64,000 nt of DNA from Paenibacillus pabuli. Its GTDB lineage: Bacteria; Bacillota; Bacilli; Paenibacillales; Paenibacillaceae. How positions within the stretch are numbered: the stretch's first letter is position 1; every line of letters starts with the position of its first letter. The stretch is from contig NZ_CP073714.1 in assembly GCF_023101145.1 (NCBI RefSeq), positions 5,642,001 through 5,706,000 of the forward strand, read 5' to 3'. Under the pieces are notes generated by a model that was given only the letters and a program-made list of their open reading frames with translations, did not search any database and was not told the origin of the DNA. Below are positions 1 through 8,933 of the stretch, in pieces. Position numbers and translations under genes: made by a program.

Positions 1-2
1 CG

Positions 3-1073
3 CCCAACATTCCACCGGCCCAACATATCATGAATGCTCTATGCGAGGCAGCAGCAGATGCTTCTAACTATACTTATGCCGTGAATGATCAGAGCGAATT
101 GCTGCAAGCCGTCAGTACGTGGTACAAGCGCCGTTATTCGGTTGAACTGGACCCCAAAACGCAAATATGCTCTTTGCTTGGATCACAGGAAGGACTTGCG
201 CATATCTCTTTGGCTATTGTTGATGAAGGAGATCTGGTTCTCGTACCTGACCCTTGTTATCCAGTCTTTGCCGACGGGCCTCTACTGGCAGGAGCCGAGC
301 TGTACTATATGCCACAAAAAGAGGAACACGGATATGTCATTCAACTTCAGGAGATTCCGGAAGATGTTGCGAAGAAAGCGAAGTTCATGCTTGTATCCTA
401 TCCCAACAATCCCACGACATCCATGGCACCGGAGCAATTTTATCTGGACTTGATTGAATTTGCCAAGAAATATGACATTATTGTTCTTCATGACAATGCG
501 TACAGCGAGCTGGTGTTTGATGGGAAAGAGTGCGGAAGTTTTCTAGCGTATCCTGGTGCAATCGATGTGGGCATTGAATTCAACTCGTTATCCAAAACCT
601 ATGGTCTGGCTGGGGCACGAATCGGTTTTTGTGTTGGAAATCCCAACATGGTATCCATGCTTAAGAAGTTAAAATCCAACATGGATTACGGCATGTTTCT
701 GCCGATTCAAAAGGCAGCCATCGCTGCCATAACCGGAGATCAGAGCGAAGTTGAGCGTGTCAGAGACATTTACGAGGAGCGCAGAGATATCCTGTGTGAA
801 GGATTCACCGACCTTGGCTGGTCCATTGCCAAGCCTGAAGCGACCATGTTCATCTGGAGCAGGATTCCGGAACACTACGATACCTCTGAACAGTTTGCCA
901 TGGATCTGGTTACACAAGCTGGAGTAATCGTAACACCTGGGAATGCCTTCGGCCCTTCCGGTGAAGGATATGTGAGACTTGCTTTGGTTCAGGACAAGGA
1001 GACGTTACAGCAAGCGGTAATATCGGTGGATGAAAGCGGCATCCTGAAGACCAACCCCGTTATGCCAAGATAA
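3..1073 (+). CDS. Class I/II PLP-dependent aminotransferase, 5' end outside window
   Basis: This is the C-terminal part of a fold-type I aminotransferase. The reading frame is open to the left edge (residues PNIPPAQH precede the first internal Met at 30), so the true start lies outside the window. Visible family features are the substrate and cofactor loop SYPNNPT, the aspartate in HDNAYSEL, the Schiff-base lysine in NSLSKTYGLAGARIGF, and the terminal arginine in GYVRLALV. The whole looks most like the LL-diaminopimelate aminotransferase or aspartate aminotransferase-like group, but the substrate cannot be fixed from sequence alone. It is followed by a structured region ending in a T-run and is convergent with the siderophore permease gene. 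Confidence 0.88.
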   Translation, partial: PNIPPAQHIMNALCEAAADASNYTYAVNDQSELLQAVSTWYKRRYSVELDPKTQICSLLGSQEGLAHISLAIVDEGDLVLVPDPCYPVFADGPLLAGAELYYMPQKEEHGYVIQLQEIPEDVAKKAKFMLVSYPNNPTTSMAPEQFYLDLIEFAKKYDIIVLHDNAYSELVFDGKECGSFLAYPGAIDVGIEFNSLSKTYGLAGARIGFCVGNPNMVSMLKKLKSNMDYGMFLPIQKAAIAAITGDQSEVERVRDIYEERRDILCEGFTDLGWSIAKPEATMFIWSRIPEHYDTSEQFAMDLVTQAGVIVTPGNAFGPSGEGYVRLALVQDKETLQQAVISVDESGILKTNPVMPR

Positions 1074-1095
1074 GGATTTCGTGTTACTTATCGAA

Positions 1096-1177
1096 AATCC
1101 CCAGAGTTCGCAGTGGGCATGAGCTTCACGTTTGATAACGTGATCTCTGCACATTGCAGACCAAGGGGGCTTTTTTA
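1096..1177 (+). terminator. Structured 3' region with T-run after the aminotransferase
   Basis: A perfect hairpin (TCACGTT-TGAT-AACGTGA, 1126-1143) is nested in weaker flanking pairings (GCAGTG with CATTGC, CCCC with GGGG). The region ends in GGGGGC followed by a T-run near 1170. It probably acts as the aminotransferase terminator. The stem directly next to the T-run is imperfect, so confidence is moderate. Confidence 0.45.
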
Positions 1178-1254
1178 TTTACATACCCTGTATGAAAATA
1201 AAAAATGCTGCTTCCCTAGTTAGACAGGCAGGAACAGACAAGACAAACAGATCA

Positions 1255-1285
1255 CAAAAAGCCTGCTCATGGAGCAGGCTTCCTG
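1255..1285 (-). terminator. Rho-independent terminator of the siderophore uptake operon
   Basis: An inverted repeat of GCCTGCTC and GAGCAGGC around a 3-nt loop is followed, when read on the minus strand, by a T-run. It lies just past the stop of the fused permease. Confidence 0.85.
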
Positions 1286-1296
1286 AATTCATTTGA

Positions 1297-3345
1297 TTAT
1301 ACTGATTTACGCCAGTTCGAACGATACATCAGATACAGGAAGTACGGTGTTCCAATGATCGCAATGAGTATGCCTGATGGGATCTCTGTTGGCGCCATGA
1401 CCGTTCTGCCGATCGTATCGGCCAGCACCAGCATGACTGCCCCCGCCAATGCGGATAAAAACATCGATCGTCTTAACTTGTGTCCTGTAAGCAGACGAAC
1501 CATATGTGGTGCTATCAGACCGATAAAACCGACAGTCCCTACACATGCAACGGCTCCGGCTGCCAGTAGTACCCCTGTCGTCATAGCCAGCAAACGTGTA
1601 CGGCGTACGCTCAGTCCAAGTCCAGATGCACTATTATCGTCGAATACCAACAGTTCAAATCTGCGAGCCAGCCACCAAGCCACCGGCACCAGAATTAATA
1701 GAAAGATACCGATAGTCTTTACCTGATCCCAGGTACGGGCATAGGTACTTCCGGTCAGCCAGATATATCCACTACTACCGTATACTGCTCCACGTACAAT
1801 CAGAATCTGAATGCCTGCTCCTGCAATGGCAGACATGGCAATCCCCAGCAACACCACCGCAGAAGGATTCAGCCCTTTCTTCCAGGAGAGGGAGAATACA
1901 ACCACTGCAGCGATGGCTGCACCAACAATTGCCGCGATCGGCAGCAAATACACAGGAAGACCCGGGAACAAAATGATGACCATCATTGCTCCAAGCCCTG
2001 CACCAGAGGACACACCAACAATGGAGGCATCCGCCAGCGGATTACGTACCGCCATCTGAATGAGCACGCCGCTGATCGCCAGTGCAGCCCCTGCACCTGC
2101 GGCAACGAGCGTACGTGGAATTCGAAGTTGAACCAATGCAGAGAATAATCCATCAGATTGGAATAGACTTGGTAACAGATCGCCGAGCGGAATCCGCATA
2201 CCGCCAAACATCGTACTGAGCAAGATCAGCGCTACAGTGATGACCGTAAATAATACGGCCATCGGGCCAAATGCAAAGCGACGAGAAGGTGCTCCTGTAC
2301 TCATTGAAGTGGACATGCCCGACCCGTTCGCGGCCTTCATGCGTGTGAGTACAAGCCAGATCAGCCACGGTGCACCAATAATCGCCATTACAGCGCCTGT
2401 CGGCAGCTCCATGCTCGAGTTATGCACCATCTTGGCGAGTACGTCCGCACCAACCAGGAGAGCCGCTCCCCATATAAAAACACCGGGCAGCAGCAATCGA
2501 TTAGAGCGCACTCCACTCAATCGAACCAAATGTGGTGCCACGAGTCCCACGAAGCCAATCGGCCCGATTACACTGACAATCACCGCAGCCAGCAAGACTG
2601 CAATCATCAAACCGCCAGCACGAGCGAGTCCAACCTTTTGTCCCAATGAGGATGCCGTTGATTCATCCAGCTCCAGCATATCCCATTGTCTGGACAGGAT
2701 TAACGCGAGAATGGTAATACCAATGACCCAAGGCCAAGCATAAGCTACACCACTCCAGTCATTCTGGACGAGTGTTCCTGAACCCCAAAGAAACAGCCCC
2801 TGTGTTTCCATGGAGAAAAAAATATGCAGTGCGCTTGTAAACGAACCAAGCACCATCGACACAATCATGCCGGACAATGCAAGTCGTACCGGACTGGATC
2901 TTCGTCCGCCACCCATAAAATACGCTGCAAATGCTGCCACCAGACCACCAAGAACTGCAAATAGAAAAGGTGACTGACTGAGCAAACCTGGAAAAAGAAT
3001 GGTTCCCAGCACCACAATAAAGTAAGCTCCGGCATTGATGCCCAGTGTGTCCGACGCTGCGAGTGGATTACGCGTAATCGTCTGTAACAGCGCTCCCGCT
3101 ACAGCCAGAGCCCCTCCGGCAATAATACCGATAACCGTACGTGGCATACGCAAATCCCAGATCATATTGTGCTCTAATGTATTCTGTCTGCCCGTAAGTG
3201 CGTCCCATACGGTATGGAGTGAAATCGCTGCCTCACCATAACAAAGGCTTACAAAAAAAAGCACGATGAGAGCGGATAGACCGCCCCCATATATGCTTAT
3301 TGTACGCCAGTTCATTGCTGGCCTAGTTGCCTGAACCGAACTCAT
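1297..3345 (-). CDS. Fused double-domain FecCD/FhuB-type ferric siderophore permease
   Basis: This 682-residue membrane protein consists of two tandem FecCD permease units, roughly residues 15-340 and 355-680. Each unit carries the family signature with a conserved RNPLA (GALLQTITRNPLA in the first, GVLIQMAVRNPLA in the second) and the GFVGL or GFIGL-IAPH-VR loop that contacts the ATPase. Such fusions are typical of FhuB, where both halves of the pore are one chain. It moves ferric siderophore handed over by the lipoprotein encoded immediately upstream; the two genes overlap by ATGA, so translation is probably coupled. No ATPase gene follows; a shared siderophore ATPase encoded elsewhere is the likely energy source (inference). 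The substrate is unknown; hydroxamate is suggested only by the fused architecture. Confidence 0.93.
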   Translation of the reverse strand: MSSVQATRPAMNWRTISIYGGGLSALIVLFFVSLCYGEAAISLHTVWDALTGRQNTLEHNMIWDLRMPRTVIGIIAGGALAVAGALLQTITRNPLAASDTLGINAGAYFIVVLGTILFPGLLSQSPFLFAVLGGLVAAFAAYFMGGGRRSSPVRLALSGMIVSMVLGSFTSALHIFFSMETQGLFLWGSGTLVQNDWSGVAYAWPWVIGITILALILSRQWDMLELDESTASSLGQKVGLARAGGLMIAVLLAAVIVSVIGPIGFVGLVAPHLVRLSGVRSNRLLLPGVFIWGAALLVGADVLAKMVHNSSMELPTGAVMAIIGAPWLIWLVLTRMKAANGSGMSTSMSTGAPSRRFAFGPMAVLFTVITVALILLSTMFGGMRIPLGDLLPSLFQSDGLFSALVQLRIPRTLVAAGAGAALAISGVLIQMAVRNPLADASIVGVSSGAGLGAMMVIILFPGLPVYLLPIAAIVGAAIAAVVVFSLSWKKGLNPSAVVLLGIAMSAIAGAGIQILIVRGAVYGSSGYIWLTGSTYARTWDQVKTIGIFLLILVPVAWWLARRFELLVFDDNSASGLGLSVRRTRLLAMTTGVLLAAGAVACVGTVGFIGLIAPHMVRLLTGHKLRRSMFLSALAGAVMLVLADTIGRTVMAPTEIPSGILIAIIGTPYFLYLMYRSNWRKSV

Positions 3346-4343
3346 TTGGTAATTACCTCAACAACCCCATCAACCAATGCTTTGGAGGAGATCGGTCCAC
3401 CAAACGTCCATGTTGTGCTATCGAGTTGATATGTGCGTTTTTCCTTAACAAAGTTGAGTCCGTTCCAAACCGAGTTATCTTTCATGGCTGTACCAAAAAC
3501 GTCATCGTCCGGCTGTGTAATATAAATGAAGTTACTGTCCTGTACATCGGATAAAGATTCAATGCCCACTGTAGAGAAACCATAACCTTCTACCTTTTCC
3601 GGCTGCCAATCGTTAACCATACCAATTTTGTTCAACGTGCCAATCACGACCGAGTTATCGGTGAACATGCGCAGACTCGCTGCATTTTGATACGTGAATG
3701 CCTGTGTCAGTGCAAAGTGGAAGTTCTCTTTACCTGCAGCAGCCAGTTTTTCTTTGGCTTCTGCATAATGCTGATCCAATTCATCCAGTACTTGCTTCGC
3801 TTTATCCTCTTTGCCCAGAGCAGTTGCAATGTTATTAAAGATCTCTGTCATTTTGTCATAGTTATAGCCATCGCCATCATACGGGTCGTATTCAATGGTT
3901 GGTGCAATGGCATTAAGCTGATCGTAAACCGCATTATTATTGTCTGCATTGGCAATGATGAGATCTGGCTTCAATGCAGCGATCGCTTCCAGATTCGGCT
4001 CGCCCCGCGTTCCGATATCCGTCACACTGTCGTCCAGTCCTGCTTCGGATGATACGTAGACTTTGTAGTTGGCGTTATCTGCATTACCGACTGGTTGAAC
4101 GCCCAGTGCAACCACATCTTCGGTGTATGTCCATTCCAGCGTAACCACACGCTCTGCTGGCTTGTCCAGTGTAAGCTCACCGCGCTTATGCTTTACCGTC
4201 ACAGGACCTGCTGTCTCTTCAGCCGGAGCACTACCGGAATCAACTTCCTTACTTGTATCTGTAGTAGTATTGGCTTTACCGCATCCCGCCAGGACCAGCA
4301 CAAACGCGAACATGATCAGAAGTCCCTTTAATCCTTTTTTCAT
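3342..4343 (-). CDS. Iron-siderophore ABC transporter substrate-binding lipoprotein
   Basis: The protein has 333 residues. A type II signal peptide ends in the lipobox LAGC (Cys21), followed by an acidic, Thr/Ser-rich linker. The mature part is a FecB/FhuD-type helical-backbone binding protein, with ERVVTLEWTYTEDVVALGV at the start of the first lobe and LKPDLIIA typical of the family. It captures ferric siderophore outside the membrane and delivers it to the fused permease encoded next in the operon (4-nt overlap). A Fur box lies 33 nt upstream of the start, so repression by Fur with iron is expected. The ligand cannot be deduced. Confidence 0.93.
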   Translation of the reverse strand: MKKGLKGLLIMFAFVLVLAGCGKANTTTDTSKEVDSGSAPAEETAGPVTVKHKRGELTLDKPAERVVTLEWTYTEDVVALGVQPVGNADNANYKVYVSSEAGLDDSVTDIGTRGEPNLEAIAALKPDLIIANADNNNAVYDQLNAIAPTIEYDPYDGDGYNYDKMTEIFNNIATALGKEDKAKQVLDELDQHYAEAKEKLAAAGKENFHFALTQAFTYQNAASLRMFTDNSVVIGTLNKIGMVNDWQPEKVEGYGFSTVGIESLSDVQDSNFIYITQPDDDVFGTAMKDNSVWNGLNFVKEKRTYQLDSTTWTFGGPISSKALVDGVVEVITK

Positions 4344-4376
4344 ATCTCTTTTCTCCCCTGTTTATATGTATTTATA

Positions 4377-4397
4377 TGATAACAATTATCATTATCA
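4377..4397 (-). promoter_or_regulatory. Fur box upstream of the siderophore receptor/permease operon
   Basis: On the minus strand the site begins TGATAATGATAAT and ends GTTATCA. It matches the overlapping TGATAAT-ATTATCA Fur consensus almost perfectly and lies directly before the receptor gene. A near-identical copy occurs at 12924-12944 before another iron receptor gene. Confidence 0.88.
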
Positions 4398-4493
4398 CTA
4401 ATGGATTATCCCGTAGGATTGCGATTTTGTCAATTCAAAAGTTATTATTTGCATTAGCAACATCCTCCCTTCCACATTACGAATAGAAAAAAT

Positions 4494-4526
4494 GGAAAAG
4501 AACCCGCGTTCAAGGCGGGTCCTCGT
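4494..4526 (-). terminator. Terminator after the CueP-type gene
   Basis: Stem ACCCGC/GCGGGT with a 7-nt loop. Read on the minus strand it is followed by a T-rich tract (TTCTTTTCC, then a T-run), placed correctly downstream of the gene ending at 4586. Confidence 0.75.
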
Positions 4527-4585
4527 TATTAAAGAAAACGGTAGGCATTCAATGATAATTGATACGTATGCTTCCGTGCGACTTT

Positions 4586-5128
4586 TTAACTCAACTGCAT
4601 CGTTGTAATGCATGTATTATCTGCTTCATATGTAGAGAGCTGTGTCTCTGCAACTTTCCCATCATGTACCACGCGAATGAGGTATGACTTATCTCTGGCT
4701 AACCAGAAATCCATAAAACCGTTGGATCCGGCCTTGATCTCAGCATCCTTCATGAGTGTATTCCCTTCCGAATCATGAATCGTCACAGTAAATTTCTTAT
4801 TTTTCATTTCACCCTGACATCCGGTCAGACTATGAATTGCACAAGGATGAGTCTGTTCCATGTAAGGCGCAATCGAGAGGAAAAACTCATTTTCAGGCAA
4901 GTCGTAGGTTGTCGTTTGCTTGCCTTTATCCGTGACGATTAACTGGGTGGCATTAATGGAGGCCGATTCCGGTGTCACTTTGCCGGTGCTGATATCTTCT
5001 ACCAGTTTTCTGATGTTTGGTGTTTCTGCACGCCCTGCCTCTTCTGTCCCTACATTGTTTGCTATCAGATAGGCTCCCAACACAATGACAACCACAAAGC
5101 CGGCAATGATCCACATTTGTTTTTTCAT
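4586..5128 (-). CDS. cueP: CueP-family metal-binding protein
   Basis: The 180-residue protein has an N-terminal hydrophobic signal or anchor segment (residues 5-24). The mature region carries the cysteine/histidine signature HPCAIHSLTGCQGE near the middle and a further cysteine near the C terminus (NTCITTM). This pattern is characteristic of the CueP family, known from Salmonella as a periplasmic copper-binding protein that supplies and buffers copper. In a Gram-positive cell it would sit outside the membrane. The ribosome site AAGGAGATG precedes the start. It is a single-gene unit with its own terminator, next to the iron uptake operon, and divergent from the TetR gene. No copper-sensor operator was recognised. 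Confidence 0.82.
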   Translation of the reverse strand: MKKQMWIIAGFVVVIVLGAYLIANNVGTEEAGRAETPNIRKLVEDISTGKVTPESASINATQLIVTDKGKQTTTYDLPENEFFLSIAPYMEQTHPCAIHSLTGCQGEMKNKKFTVTIHDSEGNTLMKDAEIKAGSNGFMDFWLARDKSYLIRVVHDGKVAETQLSTYEADNTCITTMQLS

Positions 5129-5284
5129 CTGGAGTTCATCTCCTTGTCCGTTTTGGTTTATTATAATGGAGAACGATCTATCTTGGACTGAAAGCGCATG
5201 TAATTCACCATATATTCACATATTTGTATGCTTCATTCGCATCATGTTAGTTGTATCATTGATCAGCAAAGGAGGATGTGTATA

Positions 5285-5947
5285 ATGCATAAATCCCTAT
5301 CTATGCCCGATACCGATCGTAGAGTCCATAGATCCAAACAGGCCCTGAAGGCCTCTTTGTTAGAATGGATGTCGCGCAAGCCGTTCGAGAGTATTACTAT
5401 CACCGATATTGTGAAATTAGCCGATGTGAACCGCAGCACCTTTTACAAACATTATGTATACAGAGAAGACTTGCTCAATGAAATTTTAAAAGACGTAATA
5501 GATGATCTCATTTTTGCTTATCGAGTTCCTTATCAGCATTACCGGGATTTCGGAATTATGGACCTGAGCGCTTCGGCTATCAAAATTTTTGACCATGTTC
5601 TTGGCCATGCCACCTTCTATGCCCTGCTGGTTAACACAAATATGCTTACGGGTTTTCGGAATACACTCTATGAGACGCTCAAAACTCTGTATCTAGAGGA
5701 TGTGACCGATATGTCGCCAGATCCCCGAGTGAACAAGGAGCTTCTTGCCTGTTATCAGGCCAATGCTGTTCTTGGTCTAATTACCGGATGGGTACAAAGC
5801 AACTTCAAATACAGTGCCTCCTATATGGCGGAGCAGCTGCTGGAATTCACACGCATGAATCGTTCCAATGAAGTTTACCGTTCCAATCTGAATCCAACTT
5901 CGGATACGTTGGAAACGGAAAGAGGCACCGTTTCTCATGACAACTGA
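5285..5947 (+). CDS. TetR/AcrR-family transcriptional regulator
   Basis: The frame extends upstream, but the ATG at 5285 follows AAAGGAGG at normal spacing and is chosen. The N-terminal 50 residues form a TetR helix-turn-helix (ITITDIVKLADVNRSTFYKHY). The C-terminal part is the all-helical ligand and dimer domain, similar to regulators of the DhaS or YxbF type, ending in a polar tail. It is convergent with the SDR gene and divergent from the CueP-type gene. Its target is not evident; the SDR gene is a guess from proximity only. Confidence 0.9.
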   Translation: MHKSLSMPDTDRRVHRSKQALKASLLEWMSRKPFESITITDIVKLADVNRSTFYKHYVYREDLLNEILKDVIDDLIFAYRVPYQHYRDFGIMDLSASAIKIFDHVLGHATFYALLVNTNMLTGFRNTLYETLKTLYLEDVTDMSPDPRVNKELLACYQANAVLGLITGWVQSNFKYSASYMAEQLLEFTRMNRSNEVYRSNLNPTSDTLETERGTVSHDN

Positions 5948-5993
5948 GAGAAACCAGTACCTCTTTGAAGGTTAGGTTTGGATCATTATGCGA

Positions 5994-6764
5994 TTAGTTG
6001 CTGATCCAGCCACCATCCACTGGCAGCTCCACACCCGTGATGAATTTGGATTCATCGGAAGCCAAGAACAAGTAGGCGTAGGCAATATCCATGGACTCTC
6101 CGGCATGCGGAGGCAGTGGGGCGAGATTTTTGTAATGCTCTCCCATCTCCACTTGGGACTTGATGCCCGCTTTTTCCACCATGCCGGTAAACACAGCCCC
6201 TGGATGTACAGAGTTCACACGAATGTTATCTTTGGCGAACCATTGTGCACCATGTTTGGTCAGTGAACGGACAGATCCCTTGGAAGCACTGTATGCTGCA
6301 CCCTGAGCATCGGCAATTCCGCCAATGATGGCAGCGATGGAGGACGTATTGACGATGGAGCCTTGTCCATTTTTCTGCATATAAGGAATAACCGCCTTCA
6401 TTCCCAGCCATACACCTGTTCCGTTAATGGACATGACCTTGTCCCAATCTTCCAATTCTGCTTCCAGAATGCCCTTGGCGATGTGAATGCCGGCATTGTT
6501 GACAAGAATATCGATTTGGCCATAGTTTGCGATGGTTTCTTCCACAACTGCATTCCATGATTCCGGACTGGATACGTCCAGCTTCAATGCAATTGCTTCT
6601 CCGCCGTCAGCTACGATCTGTTTCACTTGTGCCTGTAAAGCGTCAATCGCCACATCGGTAGCAACGACCTTCGCTCCTTCTCTGGCAAACAATTGAGCCC
6701 CAGCCAATCCCATACCGCTTGCCGCTCCAGTTATAATTGCAACTTTTCCAGTTAATCTTCCCAT
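5994..6764 (-). CDS. SDR-family NAD(P)-dependent oxidoreductase
   Basis: A classical short-chain dehydrogenase of about 256 residues. The cofactor motif is TGAASGMG, the structural motif NNAG, the catalytic serine sits in NTSSIAA and the catalytic pair in YSASK. The family end FITGVELPVDGG is present. ATG at 6764 is preferred over the upstream TTG at 6770 because AAAGGG lies 9 nt before it. The substrate is unknown; sequence resembles 3-alpha/20-beta-hydroxysteroid or cyclopentanol-type SDRs, a broad group. It is convergent with the TetR gene. Confidence 0.92.
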   Translation of the reverse strand: MGRLTGKVAIITGAASGMGLAGAQLFAREGAKVVATDVAIDALQAQVKQIVADGGEAIALKLDVSSPESWNAVVEETIANYGQIDILVNNAGIHIAKGILEAELEDWDKVMSINGTGVWLGMKAVIPYMQKNGQGSIVNTSSIAAIIGGIADAQGAAYSASKGSVRSLTKHGAQWFAKDNIRVNSVHPGAVFTGMVEKAGIKSQVEMGEHYKNLAPLPPHAGESMDIAYAYLFLASDESKFITGVELPVDGGWISN

Positions 6765-6862
6765 GTCCAATCACCCTTTCCAAATGAAGATGGATGCTCC
6801 ATAAAGACGCATCCGACCTTGTTGACACCTTTAGTATACGTATGAAATGAAAGCTCTTTCAA

Positions 6863-6967
6863 TCAGCAAACGAGCAGGCTTTTGTAGGATAATCGATAGT
6901 TGGGTGCGGCTTTGTTCATTCCCTGTAAGTAATCCCACAGATGAAGGGTTATTTGTTGTTTTAACAT
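6863..6967 (-). CDS. Possible 34-residue small protein
   Basis: A short frame begins MLKQQITLHLWDYLQGMN and is preceded by AGAAGGAG seven bases before its ATG, an excellent ribosome site. It fills part of the gap between the SDR gene and the uppS fragment. No family is recognised. It could equally be the first codons of a gene lost when the uppS fragment arrived. Confidence 0.3.
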   Translation of the reverse strand: MLKQQITLHLWDYLQGMNKAAPNYRLSYKSLLVC

Positions 6968-7107
6968 CGAGGCGCTCCTTCTGCATCTTGGTGACATTGT
7001 AAACCTATCATGGCTTGTCCCAGTGCAATCCTATATAATAACCATAAATTCTGGAAATCATTTTGGAATATTTGAATTCATTTTACGAGTCTGACCCATT
7101 CTAGCTT

Positions 7108-7644
7108 GAGCAGGAGGAAAACTGGAAAAGGCCCAAGGAAGAGGTCGACTACATCATTAGTCTGGTGGTCGAATTCGTACAGGATACAACTGTTCAGGAA
7201 CTCAATCAGAATGATATCAAAGTTAATTTTATTGGTGATATCTCGAAATTCCCACAAGAAACACAGGAAGCGATGCGCAAAGTGGTGGAACTAACCCAAA
7301 CGAACAGCGGGATGACTGTTTATTTTGCGATGAATTATGGAGGTAAAAACGATATTGTGCAAGCGATCAAAACGTACATTGTAGAAAACAATGAAGAAAA
7401 CAAAGAAACCTCGGAAATCTCCGAGGCAGAATTCGAAAAGTTTTTGTATACCGGACTAAATCCTGCCCCCGATCTGCTGATCCGAACAAGTGGGGAGAAA
7501 CGGTTAAGCAACTTTCTATTATGGCAAACCGCTTATTCAGAGCTCTGGTTTACAGATGTGATGTGGCCGGATTTCAACGAGCAATTGTTATACGAATCCA
7601 TTTTGGATTATCAGCAGCGCAAACAAAGAGCTTTGGACGATTAA
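7108..7644 (+). pseudogene. uppS: Truncated undecaprenyl diphosphate synthase (isoprenyl transferase) fragment
   Basis: Residues from ENWKRPKEEVDYII to the end align in order with the C-terminal half of cis-prenyltransferases, including the signature RTSGEKRLSNFLLWQ and the closing WPDF. The N-terminal half, which holds the DGNGRWA motif and the catalytic aspartate, is absent: the frame upstream of ENWKRP reads only LEQE and then meets a stop at 7102. Nothing resembling the missing half was found upstream in any frame. It is therefore a 5'-deleted copy, presumably redundant to an intact chromosomal uppS. The surviving part has no frameshift, which suggests recent truncation or, less likely, residual use. 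Confidence 0.85.
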
Positions 7645-7690
7645 CACAGTAATAGAATACCAACTTTATCAACCTTGTTCCTGCCAATTC

Positions 7691-8581
7691 TCAGCTTAAA
7701 TGAGCTTTTAACCAGGGATGGATAATAGGGAGAACGGTACTGGGCTGCATCGCTTTGGTGTGATCCATATCCTCTCCCTTGATGATTTCGACCGTCCAGC
7801 CAAAGCTTTCAAGAATTTGTTTATTCTTTTGCAACCGTCCGGCGATATCCACTGTCACATTTCCAAACTTTTCACCATATATAATTGTATCTTTCTCACC
7901 TGCAAAAGTTAATCTCGGGATACTCAGCTGATCCTGAATGAGTTGGTCATCAAAATCCAATAAACTTTGGTACATGGTGACATATTGTTTTGTTTGCGCA
8001 GGATCAATTTGGATCTGAATGTTGTCCCAATCCACTTCTTCCGGACACAACTGCTCTGAATTCATCGATGCTTGTCCTTCTTGTTCATGTTCCAATTTCC
8101 CATGCTGCTTCAGTGCTGCTTCATATGTCCTTGCGGTAACAACTCGCATCTCCTCATACGGTCCCTCGAATGGCGGGAATCCCCCCATGATAAGACTTTC
8201 CATCCGGCCAGTTCGAAGTGCGAGCTGCAACCCGACAAGGGCCAGCCAGGAGTAACCATAATAACTGAATCGATTCACATTCATTTGATCCGCAACCCTT
8301 AATAAATCCTCGGTTATATACTCGGACGTAAAATGTTCCGGATGGGGATGTGCCATATAGTGGCCTTCATAATCAAAATGCAGGATCTGAAATTCATCCA
8401 AAAGTCCGTCGATAAACTTTGCACCCAGTTCAGGATCAACACCCCATAACTTTAAGGTTTCGGCTTCTTGTCCGGTTACGGACTTTTTAGCAATGGGTAG
8501 CATAATGACTTTGCGATCGGAATTTCCGGTTAGACCCACTTCCAGCTCTGAACCATTTTTCATCTTAATCATTTTCTTCAA
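7691..8581 (-). CDS. Alpha/beta-hydrolase fold protein
   Basis: A protein of about 296 residues with a probable nucleophile elbow GYSWLA, an acidic residue after strand 7 (FAGEKDTIIYG) and a late histidine (MDHTKAM), consistent with a Ser-Asp/Glu-His hydrolase. The frame stays open to 8698. However, a TATAAT box at 8609-8614 and AAAGGAG eight bases before a TTG at 8581 argue for the shorter start. The cap region between the elbow and the acid is rich in Glu and Gln. Substrate unknown. Monocistronic by appearance. Confidence 0.78.
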   Translation of the reverse strand: MKKMIKMKNGSELEVGLTGNSDRKVIMLPIAKKSVTGQEAETLKLWGVDPELGAKFIDGLLDEFQILHFDYEGHYMAHPHPEHFTSEYITEDLLRVADQMNVNRFSYYGYSWLALVGLQLALRTGRMESLIMGGFPPFEGPYEEMRVVTARTYEAALKQHGKLEHEQEGQASMNSEQLCPEEVDWDNIQIQIDPAQTKQYVTMYQSLLDFDDQLIQDQLSIPRLTFAGEKDTIIYGEKFGNVTVDIAGRLQKNKQILESFGWTVEIIKGEDMDHTKAMQPSTVLPIIHPWLKAHLS

Positions 8582-8608
8582 TTGAACCACTCCTTTGCAG
8601 AGTAAAAC

Positions 8609-8614
8609 ATTATA
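8609..8614 (-). promoter_or_regulatory. -10 box for the alpha/beta-hydrolase gene
   Basis: A perfect TATAAT on the minus strand lies about 28 nt upstream of the chosen TTG start and inside the longer open frame. This is the main reason to reject the longer start. No good -35 hexamer was found. Confidence 0.5.
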
Positions 8615-8726
8615 TGCGTTTTTTGGGACTATCCATGTTTTAACCAGAGCTTCCTCTTGCTTAAGTATCTTGTCCAGCTTGAAGGTGTCGAAAGGCATAT
8701 CTCAGTGACCTTCATACCTTCGGTAG

Positions 8727-8810
8727 CTACCAGCACCGTGATTCTCTTACAAGACTTGAGGGCTTGGCTTCGGAAACGGAGAGAGCAGCGGCGATGTCTT
8801 TTAACTTCAT
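8727..8810 (-). pseudogene. 27-residue frame resembling the start of a helix-turn-helix protein
   Basis: The frame reads MKLKDIAAALSVSEAKPSS and soon stops. The opening residues look like the first helices of a LacI- or phage-type HTH domain. It overlaps a strong hairpin (8782-8827), so the resemblance may be accidental. I regard it as a possible remnant, not a working gene. Confidence 0.25.
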
Positions 8811-8827
8811 CGTCCCGCCGCTCTCCA
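8782..8827. repeat. Long inverted repeat (hairpin) upstream of the hydrolase gene
   Basis: Arms beginning GGAGAGCAGCGGCGATG and CATCGTCCCGCCGCTCTCC pair with small bulges around an 11-nt loop. There is no adjacent T-run on either strand, so it is not a standard terminator. Confidence 0.5.
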
Positions 8828-8933
8828 GCCCCCGATAATTCAGTCTATCTTTTAGAATAAATAGACTTATTGACTGGATAAAAGACATAAACTTTTATTT
8901 TTATGCTCACATAAACTATATTGAGAATTGGAA

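Noticed and set aside
8582..8698. Longer N terminus for the alpha/beta hydrolase
   Set aside because: A TATAAT box and AAAGGAG lie inside it, and the extra residues do not look like protein sequence.
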